Origin: Thiotrichaceae bacterium
GTDB lineage: Bacteria > Pseudomonadota > Gammaproteobacteria > Thiotrichales > Thiotrichaceae
NCBI GenBank assembly: GCA_026989335.1
Contig: JALSJN010000007.1
Span: 1-64,000 of the forward strand
DNA: 64,000 nucleotides
Direction of reading: 5' to 3'
Shown: positions 19,409 to 27,385 of the stretch, piece by piece
Position numbering within the stretch: position 1 is the first letter of the stretch
How the letters are laid out: each line of letters opens with the position of its first letter
Program-made: the position numbers and the translations under genes
The notes under the pieces: generated by a model
Told to the model about the DNA's origin: nothing
The model's input: only the letters and a program-made list of their open reading frames with translations
The model's database searches: none

Positions 19409-20538
19409 TGCCTTTACATCTTAATTTTAAAAAACAACCTTACCACTTTTTTTGTAGACCCTTAGGCAAGCAGAACGGCTTAAGTTTAATTGAGTTAATG
19501 ATCGCCTCATCGCTGGGTTTATTCTTGATTGGCGGAGTCTACCAAACGTTTCAGATTACACGGCAATCGGTACGGCTTTTACAAGCAGAATCTGAGATGC
19601 AAGAAAACGCACGTTTTGCCTTTAGTATTTTAAGCACTGCGCTACAAAAGGCCGGTAACTTTGGGTGTAAATCAAGCAAAATGCAAACGAATCATTCTTT
19701 GTTAAAAATTCCATTAGATCAGCTCAATCCAGCATTATTTGTACAAGGCTGGGAAGCAAAAAGTAGTCGCCACGGCGATGTCTATCATGCGCAAGTAAAT
19801 AGTAATATAAGTAAAACCACAACTAAACATTGGCATGATTCGGCTGGTTTGCAGAAAGACAAAGGTATTAAATCGAAAAAGGGCTCAGATATTTTAAAAA
19901 TTTGGTTTGCGAAGCCTTATCGTGCCAGTCTCTCCGCAGTCGATAGTGATTATTTCAGCTTCACCCCGATTGATTTAGAGCAGGGAAATATTATTGCCAT
20001 TAATGATTGCCAAAATATTCAATTAGCACAAGTTTGTGGTTGTGAGGATGCAGATTGTAGGGGTTTGGATTCCAAAGCAAAGCTTCAATCCTGTAATCAA
20101 GTGGGCAACTTAAAACCTCTCAAAATAGATACGGCAGAAATTACTATTTTGGATCAGTCAATTTTCTTTGTCAGTAAACGCGCCAGTAATAAAAAAGGCT
20201 ATAAAAATAATATACCAGCGCTGTATGTGCGACATCTAGGCAGAGGTGCAAAACCCACTCCCAAGCAAGAAATACTGGAAGGTGTGGAAAGCCTACAAGT
20301 TGAATATGGTGAAGATTTGGATGCGAGTGGTTCTGCTAATACTTACGTGAGTGCCGACTTAGTGAAAAGTTGGAAGAACATTGTTAGCCTTAGATTAAGT
20401 TTATTGCTTCGCTCAAGTAGCAATAATGTCACTAATAAACCTCAAAGCCTTACGTTTAATGGTGCCATGATTAAGCTTGATGCTGATGATCGTTATTTAA
20501 GGCGGGTTTTTAGTACAACCGTTGCACTAAGAAATTAG
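19405..20538 (+). CDS. pilW: Type IV pilus minor pilin PilW
   Basis: 377 residues. Prepilin leader of 25 residues ending NG, then LSLIELMIASSLGLFLIGG with E30 at +5. The ENARFAFSILSTALQKAGNFGC segment and the late EGVESLQVEYGEDLD segment are typical of PilW. Start at 19405 overlaps the pilV stop; 19408 is equally possible. Cysteine-rich central part may hold disulfides. Confidence 0.92.
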   Translation: MMPLHLNFKKQPYHFFCRPLGKQNGLSLIELMIASSLGLFLIGGVYQTFQITRQSVRLLQAESEMQENARFAFSILSTALQKAGNFGCKSSKMQTNHSLLKIPLDQLNPALFVQGWEAKSSRHGDVYHAQVNSNISKTTTKHWHDSAGLQKDKGIKSKKGSDILKIWFAKPYRASLSAVDSDYFSFTPIDLEQGNIIAINDCQNIQLAQVCGCEDADCRGLDSKAKLQSCNQVGNLKPLKIDTAEITILDQSIFFVSKRASNKKGYKNNIPALYVRHLGRGAKPTPKQEILEGVESLQVEYGEDLDASGSANTYVSADLVKSWKNIVSLRLSLLLRSSSNNVTNKPQSLTFNGAMIKLDADDRYLRRVFSTTVALRN

Positions 20539-20542
20539 CACA

Positions 20543-21043
20543 GTGGAAAGCACTAAAAAACAAAACGGAACTGTGTTAATTATTGCTATGGTGATGCTCA
20601 CAGTATTATCTATTATAGTGATTAGTGCGAGTAGCACGACAGTGATTCAACAAAAAATGACGGCTAATTTGCGGATAAAAGAGATGACCCATCAAAGCGC
20701 AGAATTAGCCATGCTGCAAGCCGAAGCAGAGTTACTAGCCACTAACCACAACGTATTAAAAGAAAGGTTTGGGAATACAGCGGGCTATTATTTGTTCGAT
20801 AAAAAAAGGCGTTTAAATAAACCTAATACTTGGGATGATTTGCAAGTGATTATATCTGATGTTCTTCATCAAGGGGTACAGCCAGTAATTTATATTGTTG
20901 AGCGAATGCCCGTACTAAAAACGGCAGGCAATAGTTTGGCGTTTGGTCTGCCTATAAGCAGCCATTACTATCGTATTACAGTGATGGCGCAAGCTGGCAC
21001 AAAATCGGCCACCAGCATTTTACAAAGTATTATAAAGAAGTAA
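20543..21043 (+). CDS. pilX: Type IV pilus minor pilin PilX
   Basis: 166 residues from a GTG start at 20543. PilX-type N-terminus QNG/TVLIIAMVMLTVLSIIVIS, cleavage after G9, lacking glutamate at +5 as usual for this family, followed by the ELAMLQAEAELL helix. Last gene of the cluster; no pilE-like gene follows, and the downstream sequence is repeat-rich and non-coding. Confidence 0.87.
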   Translation: MESTKKQNGTVLIIAMVMLTVLSIIVISASSTTVIQQKMTANLRIKEMTHQSAELAMLQAEAELLATNHNVLKERFGNTAGYYLFDKKRRLNKPNTWDDLQVIISDVLHQGVQPVIYIVERMPVLKTAGNSLAFGLPISSHYYRITVMAQAGTKSATSILQSIIKK

Positions 21044-21071
21044 TTAGGAGCTAGTACTGCTCAATGAGTTG

Positions 21072-21095
21072 TGTAAAGAATTTAAATTCTTTACA
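21072..21095. repeat. 24-bp perfect palindrome after pilX
   Basis: Bases 21072-21083 are the exact reverse complement of 21084-21095, with no spacer. It begins 29 bp after the pilX stop. It has no T-run, so it is not a classical terminator; it could be a dimeric operator or, as RNA, a stem. Confidence 0.8.
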
Positions 21096-21107
21096 ATTAG
21101 TGGCTAA

Positions 21108-21487
21108 CTTTAAGGAAAGCCTGATCAAGTTGATTAGAATTTAGCGCAGGGAAAACGGTCGCTATTTTCAGGAAGTGAAACGTAATAGTTATTCTGCATT
21201 CGCTTTTAAATCATTTGCAAGCAAAGCACTAAATATTGCGCCGATCTTCGTGGAAAGTATCGGCGGATTTGGCGAGCAAAATATAATTGGACTTGATCAG
21301 TGTCTCCTTAAGGAAGTCAACGAAGAAGTTGGAAACTTGGCTAAGCCCCGTAGGGTAAGCTTCTAGCGCATTATTTCGTTGTTGCACTTCTTGTGAAGGC
21401 AATTAGCATTCTCTGCGAAGCGCGCCTAGAATATAATGCGCTAGAAGCTTCAGAATTTTATGGGACTTGATCAGAGGTTCCTTTAAG
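21108..21487. mobile_element. MITE-like element, about 380 bp
   Basis: The ends are imperfect terminal inverted repeats: 21108-21130 (CTTTAAGGAAAGCCTGATCAAGT reads inward; core CTGATCAAGT) and 21465-21487, 19 of 23 positions identical. A third copy of the core lies at 21291-21300. The inside has a perfect 18-bp inverted repeat (21357-21374/21433-21450) and a 7-bp hairpin (21239-21265) but no credible gene. TAA flanks both ends and could be a target duplication. No transposase is encoded, so it would be non-autonomous. Confidence 0.5.
21357..21450. repeat. 18-bp perfect inverted repeat with 58-bp loop
   Basis: AAGCTTCTAGCGCATTAT at 21357-21374 is the exact reverse complement of 21433-21450. 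The loop contains a nested stem (TTGC, CTTC / GAAG, GCAA near 21380-21402). It sits inside the MITE-like element, 53 bp before the dehydrogenase start. Confidence 0.85.
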
Positions 21488-21502
21488 TAAAGAACGGTGA
21501 AT

Positions 21503-22288
21503 ATGAAAACCAATCAAGAATTATTGAATTACTGCCCTAAAGCGCAATTATTAAAAGATCGTGTAATCTTAGTGACAGGTGCTGGTTCAGGTGTAGGGCG
21601 AGCGATCTCATTAGCTTACGCGCGTTTCGGTGCAACCATCGTTTTATTAGGTAAAATACTGAAAGACCTGGAATATGTTTATGATGAAATTGAAGCCGCA
21701 GGTTATCCAGAACCAGCAATTTATCCGTTAAATATGGAAGGCGCAACCGCCAAAGACTATCACGATATGGCAACAACCTTTACCGATAAATTAGGTGGTT
21801 TGGATGGTATTGTGTTAAATGCAGGGTGGTTGCCTGCTTTTATGCCATTTAAAGAATATGATGTGGAAACGTGGTCAAAAACGTTGAGCGTGAATTTACA
21901 CGCTAACTTTTTAATCACCCAAAGTTGTTTGCCGCTACTAGAGGCCTCTAAAGATCCTGCGATTATTTTTTCTGCGCATGACTCTTTAAAAGCCTACAAC
22001 GGCGCGTTTGGTATTGCAAAAGCAGGTACTCAAGCGATGATGGATATACTCACCGACGAGTATGATTTGGATGAAAATTTCATTCGCATTAATAGTATCG
22101 ACACTGGCCCATTGCGTACTCAAATGCGTAAATCAAATTACCCTGGGGAAGATATGTCGACACTGGCATTACCTGAAAGTGTGGTCGGACCTTATTTATA
22201 TTTCATGGGACCTGATGCCGATAAAGAAACAGGTCATAAAGTAACGTTTGAAAAGCTCCCTGCTGATGCGAAATGGTCAGGTGAGTAA
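21503..22288 (+). CDS. Short-chain dehydrogenase, YciK-like, altered active site
   Basis: 261 residues from ATG 21503; a GTG at 21497 is also in frame. Rossmann-fold SDR with the cofactor loop TGAGSGVG (residues 25-32) and a NAG motif (LNAG, near 105-108). The best match by layout is the YciK family, including its C-terminal segment ending after TGHKVTF. The catalytic YxxxK is replaced: the position expected to be tyrosine is F169, before K173 (FGIAK), although S157 is kept. Substrate unknown; it could be catalytically impaired or use another residue. Followed by cmoA after 34 bp. Confidence 0.85.
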   Translation: MKTNQELLNYCPKAQLLKDRVILVTGAGSGVGRAISLAYARFGATIVLLGKILKDLEYVYDEIEAAGYPEPAIYPLNMEGATAKDYHDMATTFTDKLGGLDGIVLNAGWLPAFMPFKEYDVETWSKTLSVNLHANFLITQSCLPLLEASKDPAIIFSAHDSLKAYNGAFGIAKAGTQAMMDILTDEYDLDENFIRINSIDTGPLRTQMRKSNYPGEDMSTLALPESVVGPYLYFMGPDADKETGHKVTFEKLPADAKWSGE

Positions 22289-22322
22289 GCTTAGCTAGCG
22301 GATAGCTGCCGTTAATAATCCT

Positions 22323-23048
22323 ATGAAACAAGATACCTTATTTGCTAAACCACAACCCTTGGTTGATTTCACCTTTGATGATGCCGTCGCGGATGTTTTT
22401 CCCGATATGATTCGTCGCTCCGTTCCAGGTTATGAGACGGTGATTTCCTTGTTAGGTGGTTTGGCAAAGCTGTATGCTGAAGATGATAGTAATATTTACG
22501 ACTTAGGTTGCTCTTTAGGTGCGGCAACTTTGTCTATTTACAGTCAAACTCGAACCAAAAATCTAAAACATATTTGTATTGATAACTCAGAGGCAATGGC
22601 GAGGCGTTGTCAGTCACGCCTAGTTAGGCATATGCCAGAAGCAAATTTAAAGGTGCTTTGTGAAAATATTGAAGACACTAACATTGAAAATGCCTCCGTT
22701 GTAGTGATTAACTTCACCCTACAATTTTTATCGATTAAATCACGTTTGGCCTTGTTGAAAAAAGTCTATCAGGGCTTACGACCTAACGGTATTTTGATTT
22801 TATCTGAGAAATTGCTTTTTTCAGATGAGCAACAAAATCAGCTACAAATAGATTGGCACCACAGTTTTAAGCGAGCCAACGGCTACAGCGATATGGAAGT
22901 GAGTCAAAAGCGTAAGGCATTAGAGAATGTATTGATTCCTGATACGTTTGAGCAGCATTTGTCGCGTTTAAAGCAAGCAGGTTTTGAACAATCATATCAG
23001 TGGTTTCAAGCCTTTAACTTCGCCTCTCTTGTTGCAATAAAGAGTTGA
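22323..23048 (+). CDS. cmoA: Carboxy-SAM synthase CmoA
   Basis: 241 residues. Converts SAM and prephenate to carboxy-SAM, the donor for wobble-uridine modification of tRNAs. The SAM motif DLGCSLGAATLSIY and the ENIEDTNIENASVVVINFTLQFL stretch (key D, N, F, T, L, Q, F) are those of CmoA. Next to cmoB, its pathway partner, 21 bp downstream. Confidence 0.96.
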   Translation: MKQDTLFAKPQPLVDFTFDDAVADVFPDMIRRSVPGYETVISLLGGLAKLYAEDDSNIYDLGCSLGAATLSIYSQTRTKNLKHICIDNSEAMARRCQSRLVRHMPEANLKVLCENIEDTNIENASVVVINFTLQFLSIKSRLALLKKVYQGLRPNGILILSEKLLFSDEQQNQLQIDWHHSFKRANGYSDMEVSQKRKALENVLIPDTFEQHLSRLKQAGFEQSYQWFQAFNFASLVAIKS

Positions 23049-23069
23049 GATTAAAGGGGCGACACAATA

Positions 23070-24077
23070 ATGGTTAATTTTGAATCACTTTACAAAGATT
23101 TGATTGCAAATGATTTTGAGCCTTGGCAAGAAATCTTGCCAGCCCAAATATCAAGGATTTTTAAACAAAGAGAACACGGCAAGCAAAAAGAATGGCAAAC
23201 GATTCTTGGTAATCTCCCAAGTTTAAAAGCCAGTGAAGTTGATTTTAATAAAGATACGGTAAGAATAGGTTTGCCGCAAGATTGTACGAGCATAGAACAG
23301 TTGCAATTAGAGGCAACACTCCAACAACTGCACCCTTGGCGCAAAGGGCCATATGAGTTATTCGGTGTGCAGATTGACACAGAATGGCACTCAGACTGGA
23401 AGTGGCAACGCATTCAGCCGCACATCGCAGCCTTAAAAAATCGCTCCGTGCTGGATGTCGGTTGTGGTAACGGTTATCACATGTGGCGTATGTTAGGTGA
23501 GGGCGCTAGGTTGGTTATCGGCGCTGATCCTAGTCAGTTCTTTTTGATACAGTTTCATACCATCAAGCACTTTGTATCATTATACGATCAAACGCAGAAT
23601 TTACCACTTCATATAGTACCTTTCAAAAGCGAAGAGTTACCTGCCTTTACGCGAACGTATAAGGGCTTAGGCTTTGATACGGTTTTTTCAATGGGTGTGT
23701 TGTACCATCGGTTATCACCTATAGATCATCTCAAAGAATTAAAAAGCTTCATCCGCTCAGGTGGTGAACTGGTGCTAGAAACGTTAATCATCGAAGGTGA
23801 TGATGCCAATGTTTTAATCCCAGAAGATCGGTATGCCAAAATGCGTAATGTCTGGTTTATTCCCACGTCAGCGTTACTCATACGAATGCTCGAGCGTGTT
23901 GGTTTTATAAATGTGCGGATTGTCGATATTAACCGGACTCATATCGAGGAGCAACGTAGTACAGCTTGGATGACCTTTGAGTCGCTGGCAGATTTTCTTG
24001 ATCCGAATAACCCAAACAAAACTATAGAAGGTTACCCAGCCCCCACGCGTGCAGTTGTAGTTTGTAATATTGCATAA
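23070..24077 (+). CDS. cmoB: tRNA U34 carboxymethyltransferase CmoB
   Basis: 335 residues. Transfers the carboxymethyl group from carboxy-SAM to 5-hydroxyuridine at position 34 of tRNAs, giving cmo5U. LHPWRKGPYELFGVQIDTEW and the SAM motif LDVGCGNGYHMWRMLGEGA are diagnostic, as is FSMGVLYHRLSPIDHL. Starts with ATG and a good GGGGCGAC spacing upstream. Confidence 0.97.
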   Translation: MVNFESLYKDLIANDFEPWQEILPAQISRIFKQREHGKQKEWQTILGNLPSLKASEVDFNKDTVRIGLPQDCTSIEQLQLEATLQQLHPWRKGPYELFGVQIDTEWHSDWKWQRIQPHIAALKNRSVLDVGCGNGYHMWRMLGEGARLVIGADPSQFFLIQFHTIKHFVSLYDQTQNLPLHIVPFKSEELPAFTRTYKGLGFDTVFSMGVLYHRLSPIDHLKELKSFIRSGGELVLETLIIEGDDANVLIPEDRYAKMRNVWFIPTSALLIRMLERVGFINVRIVDINRTHIEEQRSTAWMTFESLADFLDPNNPNKTIEGYPAPTRAVVVCNIA

Positions 24078-24103
24078 ACAATAAACTTATCTATTCTTAA
24101 CCC

Positions 24104-24122
24104 GCAGATTTTGTTAATCTGC
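24104..24122. promoter_or_regulatory. Small hairpin between cmoB and parA
   Basis: GCAGATT (24104-24110) pairs with AATCTGC (24116-24122) around a five-base loop. No T-run follows on the + strand, so it is at best a weak terminator for cmoB or a leader stem for parA. Confidence 0.3.
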
Positions 24123-24165
24123 TAAGTCAAAAAGCCCTCAATAAAACTCACATAAGATCAATATC

Positions 24166-24945
24166 ATGAGCAGAATTATCGCAGTAGCAAATCAAAAAGG
24201 TGGCGTGGGTAAAACCACAACCAGCGTTAATCTAGCAGCCTCCTTGGTAGTGATGCGACGTACCGTTTTAATCATAGATATGGATCCGCAAGGGAATACA
24301 ACCACGGGTGTGGGCTTAGACAAAGAAGAGCAAGCAGTAACCTTAACTGAAGTTTTATTGGGTGAAGTGGGTGTACGCGAAGCTATTCAAGAAGTACCTA
24401 GCGCTAAAATGGATGCCTTAGCAGGTGGCCCAAATTTAAGCATCGCAGAATTTAAAATGATGACAATGGATGAACGCGAATACCGTTTACATCATGTTCT
24501 CAGCGATATAAAGGAGGATTACGATTACATTATTATTGACTGTCCGCCCTCTTTAAACATGCTAACGGTTAATGCACTGGTGGCAGCGCAAGGTGTTCTT
24601 ATTCCCATGCAGTGTGAATATTACGCCTTAGAAGGTTTATCGGCCTTGGTAAGTTCTATTGAAACCATTCGTCAAAACTCGAACCCTGGTTTGGAAATAA
24701 CCGGTCTACTGCGTACCATGTATGACCCGCGAAATAATCTTTCACGTGACGTATCGAATCAGCTTGCTGAATATTTTGGTGACAAGCTCTACAATACATC
24801 AATACCAAGAAACATCCGTTTGGCAGAAGCACCTAGCCATGGCTTGCCAGCATTGCTTTATGATAAACGCTCCCGCGGAGCTTTAGCGTATTTAGCCTTA
24901 GCTGCAGAGATGATTCGTAAAGAAGCTTCGCGTGAAGCCGCTTAG
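24166..24945 (+). CDS. parA: Chromosome partitioning ATPase ParA/Soj
   Basis: 259 residues. Walker-type ATPase that positions the replication origin with ParB. The deviant Walker A KGGVGKTT starts at residue 11; DMDPQGNTTTG and DYIIIDCPPSLNMLTVNAL follow. The short N-terminus without a helix-turn-helix domain marks it as the chromosomal type. Parallel with parB 62 bp downstream. The usual neighbours mnmG and rsmG are absent. Confidence 0.95.
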   Translation: MSRIIAVANQKGGVGKTTTSVNLAASLVVMRRTVLIIDMDPQGNTTTGVGLDKEEQAVTLTEVLLGEVGVREAIQEVPSAKMDALAGGPNLSIAEFKMMTMDEREYRLHHVLSDIKEDYDYIIIDCPPSLNMLTVNALVAAQGVLIPMQCEYYALEGLSALVSSIETIRQNSNPGLEITGLLRTMYDPRNNLSRDVSNQLAEYFGDKLYNTSIPRNIRLAEAPSHGLPALLYDKRSRGALAYLALAAEMIRKEASREAA

Positions 24946-25007
24946 GTTTATTTGTTGATTTAAGTTAAGTCACGCAGTCTAAAACAAATCGTTTAAAAGG
25001 GAAAAAC

Positions 25008-25862
25008 ATGAAGAAGAAACCAGGTCTAGGACGTGGGTTGGATATGCTCTTAAGTTCAGCGGCAAAAGACAGTAAAAAAGACACTGAACTAAAAAATCTA
25101 CCTGTCGAAAAAATTAGTAAAGGTGAATATCAACCCCGCTTAAGTATCGACCCCGACGCACTACAAAGCTTAGCTGAATCAATCAAAGCACAAGGCGTAG
25201 TACAACCTGTAGTCGTTCGCCGTATTGAAGGTGGGCAATTTGAGCTTATCGCTGGTGAGCGTCGTTGGCGTGCCTCACAAATAGCTGGCTTAGATACCAT
25301 CCCAGCTATTGTTCGTGAAATTCCTGACCAAGCCGCAGCGGCAATGTCGTTGATTGAGAATATCCAGCGCGAAGACTTAAACCCCTTAGAAGAAGCCATT
25401 GCAATGAGTCGCTTAATTGCAGATTTTGGTTTAACCCATCAACAAACGGCCGAATCGGTCGGTCGCTCACGCACTGCCGTGACAAACTTATTACGCTTAA
25501 TTGAACTAGAAGATAAGACCAAAGAATTACTCGATACACGCAAATTAGATATGGGGCATGCACGCGCACTGTTAGCATTAAGTGGTCAAAAGCAGGTCGA
25601 AACGGCGCTAAAAGTCGCCAAAATTGAAATGTCGGTGCGTGAAACAGAAAAACTGGTTAAAAAACTGACCAGTGGTGATGCAGGGAAAGCAGCAAACCCA
25701 CCCGCAAAAAAGGCCTTAGAAGTTAAAAAACTCGAAGAGACTTTATCTGAAAAACTAGGCGCAAAAGTTAATATTCAATACAACACCAAAGGCAAAGGAA
25801 AACTGGTCATTGAATATAATAACTTGGATGAACTCGATGGTGTTTTAGCACATATTCAATAG
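25008..25862 (+). CDS. parB: Chromosome partitioning protein ParB/Spo0J
   Basis: 284 residues. CTPase DNA clamp that loads at parS. Visible: QPVVVRRIEGGQFELIAGERRWRA (GERRWRA box), the ENIQREDLNPLEEA box, the helix-turn-helix (HQQTAESVGRSRTAVTNLLRL), and a C-terminal dimerisation domain after a lysine-rich linker. AAAGGG precedes the ATG. Confidence 0.96.
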   Translation: MKKKPGLGRGLDMLLSSAAKDSKKDTELKNLPVEKISKGEYQPRLSIDPDALQSLAESIKAQGVVQPVVVRRIEGGQFELIAGERRWRASQIAGLDTIPAIVREIPDQAAAAMSLIENIQREDLNPLEEAIAMSRLIADFGLTHQQTAESVGRSRTAVTNLLRLIELEDKTKELLDTRKLDMGHARALLALSGQKQVETALKVAKIEMSVRETEKLVKKLTSGDAGKAANPPAKKALEVKKLEETLSEKLGAKVNIQYNTKGKGKLVIEYNNLDELDGVLAHIQ

Positions 25863-25895
25863 CTTCTTCGAGTATAAATGGCTAAATAGAAGAGC

Positions 25896-25970
25896 TTTTT
25901 TACCATGAAGCTCATAAAGGAACCGCAAACAGCCTTCTTTTGACTTCTTCAAGTTCTTCATGGTAAAAAT
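25896..25970. repeat. Dispersed palindromic repeat, copy 1
   Basis: TTTTTACCATGAAG at 25897-25910 is the exact reverse complement of 25956-25969, so the 75-bp unit folds into a stem with T-run and A-run ends. The same ACCATGAAG...CTTCATGGT arms occur at 29493-29574. It lies 34 bp after parB and may also serve as a terminator. Confidence 0.75.
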
Positions 25971-26066
25971 ACTATTTGCTGTTTGCAAAAGACAGTAAAC
26001 GAGATATATCAATGACGTTTCACTAAAAAGTACACATACTGATTTTTTCTCAATTTCTAAAGACTC

Positions 26067-26435
26067 ATGAAAAAGTACACTCTGCCCGCCGTATTATTTT
26101 TATTCGGCATACTTCTTAGTTTTTTCTGGTTTAAACTCAATAATCCTATGCAACCAATGTATATTGAGGTTGTTAATGATACCGACACCTTATTGCCATC
26201 GGTGATTATTGAACATGGTGGTAATGAGCTTCAAGAAAAAATAACATTGGTTCAATTTAAGCCTAAAGAGGTACGAACTGTCGTACTTAACCATAAGCCG
26301 GGTATGGGTTTTAATATTGCTGTCAACTACCCTTACCGTGAGAAAACCGAGATTTGTGGCGGTAAGAGTAAAGATCATTGGCATATTCGTGAGACTATTA
26401 CAAAGTTTGGTATTTATGATACGCCGATTCGTTGA
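26067..26435 (+). CDS. Membrane-anchored protein of unknown function
   Basis: 122 residues. One N-terminal hydrophobic segment (LPAVLFLFGILLSFFWF) after MKKYT suggests a signal anchor, with the rest in the periplasm. The rest looks like a small beta-rich domain (YIEVVNDTDTLLPSVIIEHGG...VQFKPKEVRTVVL) and ends in a His/Trp-containing segment. I do not recognise a family. Stands alone between parB and another unknown gene. Confidence 0.6.
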   Translation: MKKYTLPAVLFLFGILLSFFWFKLNNPMQPMYIEVVNDTDTLLPSVIIEHGGNELQEKITLVQFKPKEVRTVVLNHKPGMGFNIAVNYPYREKTEICGGKSKDHWHIRETITKFGIYDTPIR

Positions 26436-26472
26436 TATGCTACCGTACAATTATTTATAGTTGGGTTTCAGG

Positions 26473-26937
26473 ATGGATGCAGAGATACGTTTTTTTATGA
26501 CCGAAGAAGATGAAAAGGAATTTTTCGAGGTGGTTAATAAAAATGTAGATCAAATAATTAATGCCGATAGCAAGGGTGACAATACCAAACAACGCCTATT
26601 AGTCGGTGATTGTGAGCTACTCTACACCGCTACTTTGGCAGAAGCTAACACACTCTATACAGGAGTGCTTGAAATTAGAACCACAAATATCAATATAGCC
26701 ATTGCTTGTAAAGATGAAATGCGCGCAGGTAAAGCTTATAAAAAACTACGCAATTGGATTAAGAAAAATTACTGGAGCCGGCTGGCGTATATTAATAAAA
26801 CTAAAAAAGATCAGCTCATGCCAACACGTATCCATTGGCTTGCACCACAGGCTAAAAAATGGAAAGAGGCTGATCCAGAAAATCATTTGCTTAAATTATC
26901 AAAAACTAGCTGGATGGTTTTTGATATTGGATTTTGA
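26473..26937 (+). CDS. Protein of unknown function
   Basis: 154 residues from ATG 26473; a TTG at 26461 would add four residues. Soluble, with an acidic N-terminus (FFMTEEDEKEFFEVV) and a basic middle (KAYKKLRNWIKKNYW), ending WMVFDIGF. No known motif recognised. The layout, with a conserved-looking tryptophan-rich C-terminal half, suggests a real folded protein rather than a chance frame. Confidence 0.6.
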   Translation: MDAEIRFFMTEEDEKEFFEVVNKNVDQIINADSKGDNTKQRLLVGDCELLYTATLAEANTLYTGVLEIRTTNINIAIACKDEMRAGKAYKKLRNWIKKNYWSRLAYINKTKKDQLMPTRIHWLAPQAKKWKEADPENHLLKLSKTSWMVFDIGF

Positions 26938-27076
26938 TAGAAACTGATATAGTTTTCAGGTTGTTATTTTTTATTTGTCGCTCTCCCCACCACACATAAT
27001 GGGTAATATTTTATTCGTAATACCAGATTGGACTAAAGACCTTTTTATAGTCTTTTATTTAGTTTTGTTGTCTTTG

Positions 27077-27085
27077 TGATACAAT
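27077..27085 (+). promoter_or_regulatory. Extended -10 promoter of the toxin-antitoxin pair
   Basis: TG (27077-27078) one base before TACAAT (27080-27085) forms an extended -10, 46 bp before the antitoxin ATG. Short AT-rich inverted repeats around it (AAAGAC 27035-27040 / GTCTTT 27050-27055) could be operator half-sites for autorepression; this is inference. Confidence 0.45.
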
Positions 27086-27130
27086 GAGACCTATTAAAAG
27101 ATATTTAAAGACACTCTAAAAGGTATTATC

Positions 27131-27385
27131 ATGAGTTCAACACATCCAATCTTAGCTGATATTAGCGCTGGAATTTCAGAATTAAAAAAAAATCCAATGT
27201 CGGTAATTGAGCAGGGCGAAGGCATGCCTGTCGCTATCCTTAATCGTAATGAACCTGTTTTTTATGCTATTCCAGCTAAGGCTTACGAAGAGTTGATTGA
27301 TAAGCTTGAAGATATAGAACTTGCTAAAATAGCTAAAGAAAGAATTGACGAGCCGGAAATTGAGGTTAGCTGGGATGACCTATAG
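27131..27385 (+). CDS. Phd/YefM-family (RelB/StbD-like) antitoxin
   Basis: 84 residues. Antitoxins of this family bind their toxin with a disordered C-terminus and repress their own promoter with the N-terminal domain. The core ISAGISELKKNPMSVIEQ and MPVAILNRNEPVFYAIPAKAYEEL is characteristic. AAAGGT lies upstream. Its last codons overlap the toxin start by 11 bp. Confidence 0.9.
   Translation: MSSTHPILADISAGISELKKNPMSVIEQGEGMPVAILNRNEPVFYAIPAKAYEELIDKLEDIELAKIAKERIDEPEIEVSWDDL

Noticed and set aside
21175..21366. A 63-codon open frame inside the MITE-like element
   Set aside because: No Shine-Dalgarno, no recognisable protein features, and it spans inverted-repeat DNA.
21357..21450. Inverted repeat as an integron attC site
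   Set aside because: The required R and L box core sequences (GTTRRRY and its complement) are missing and no integrase is present.
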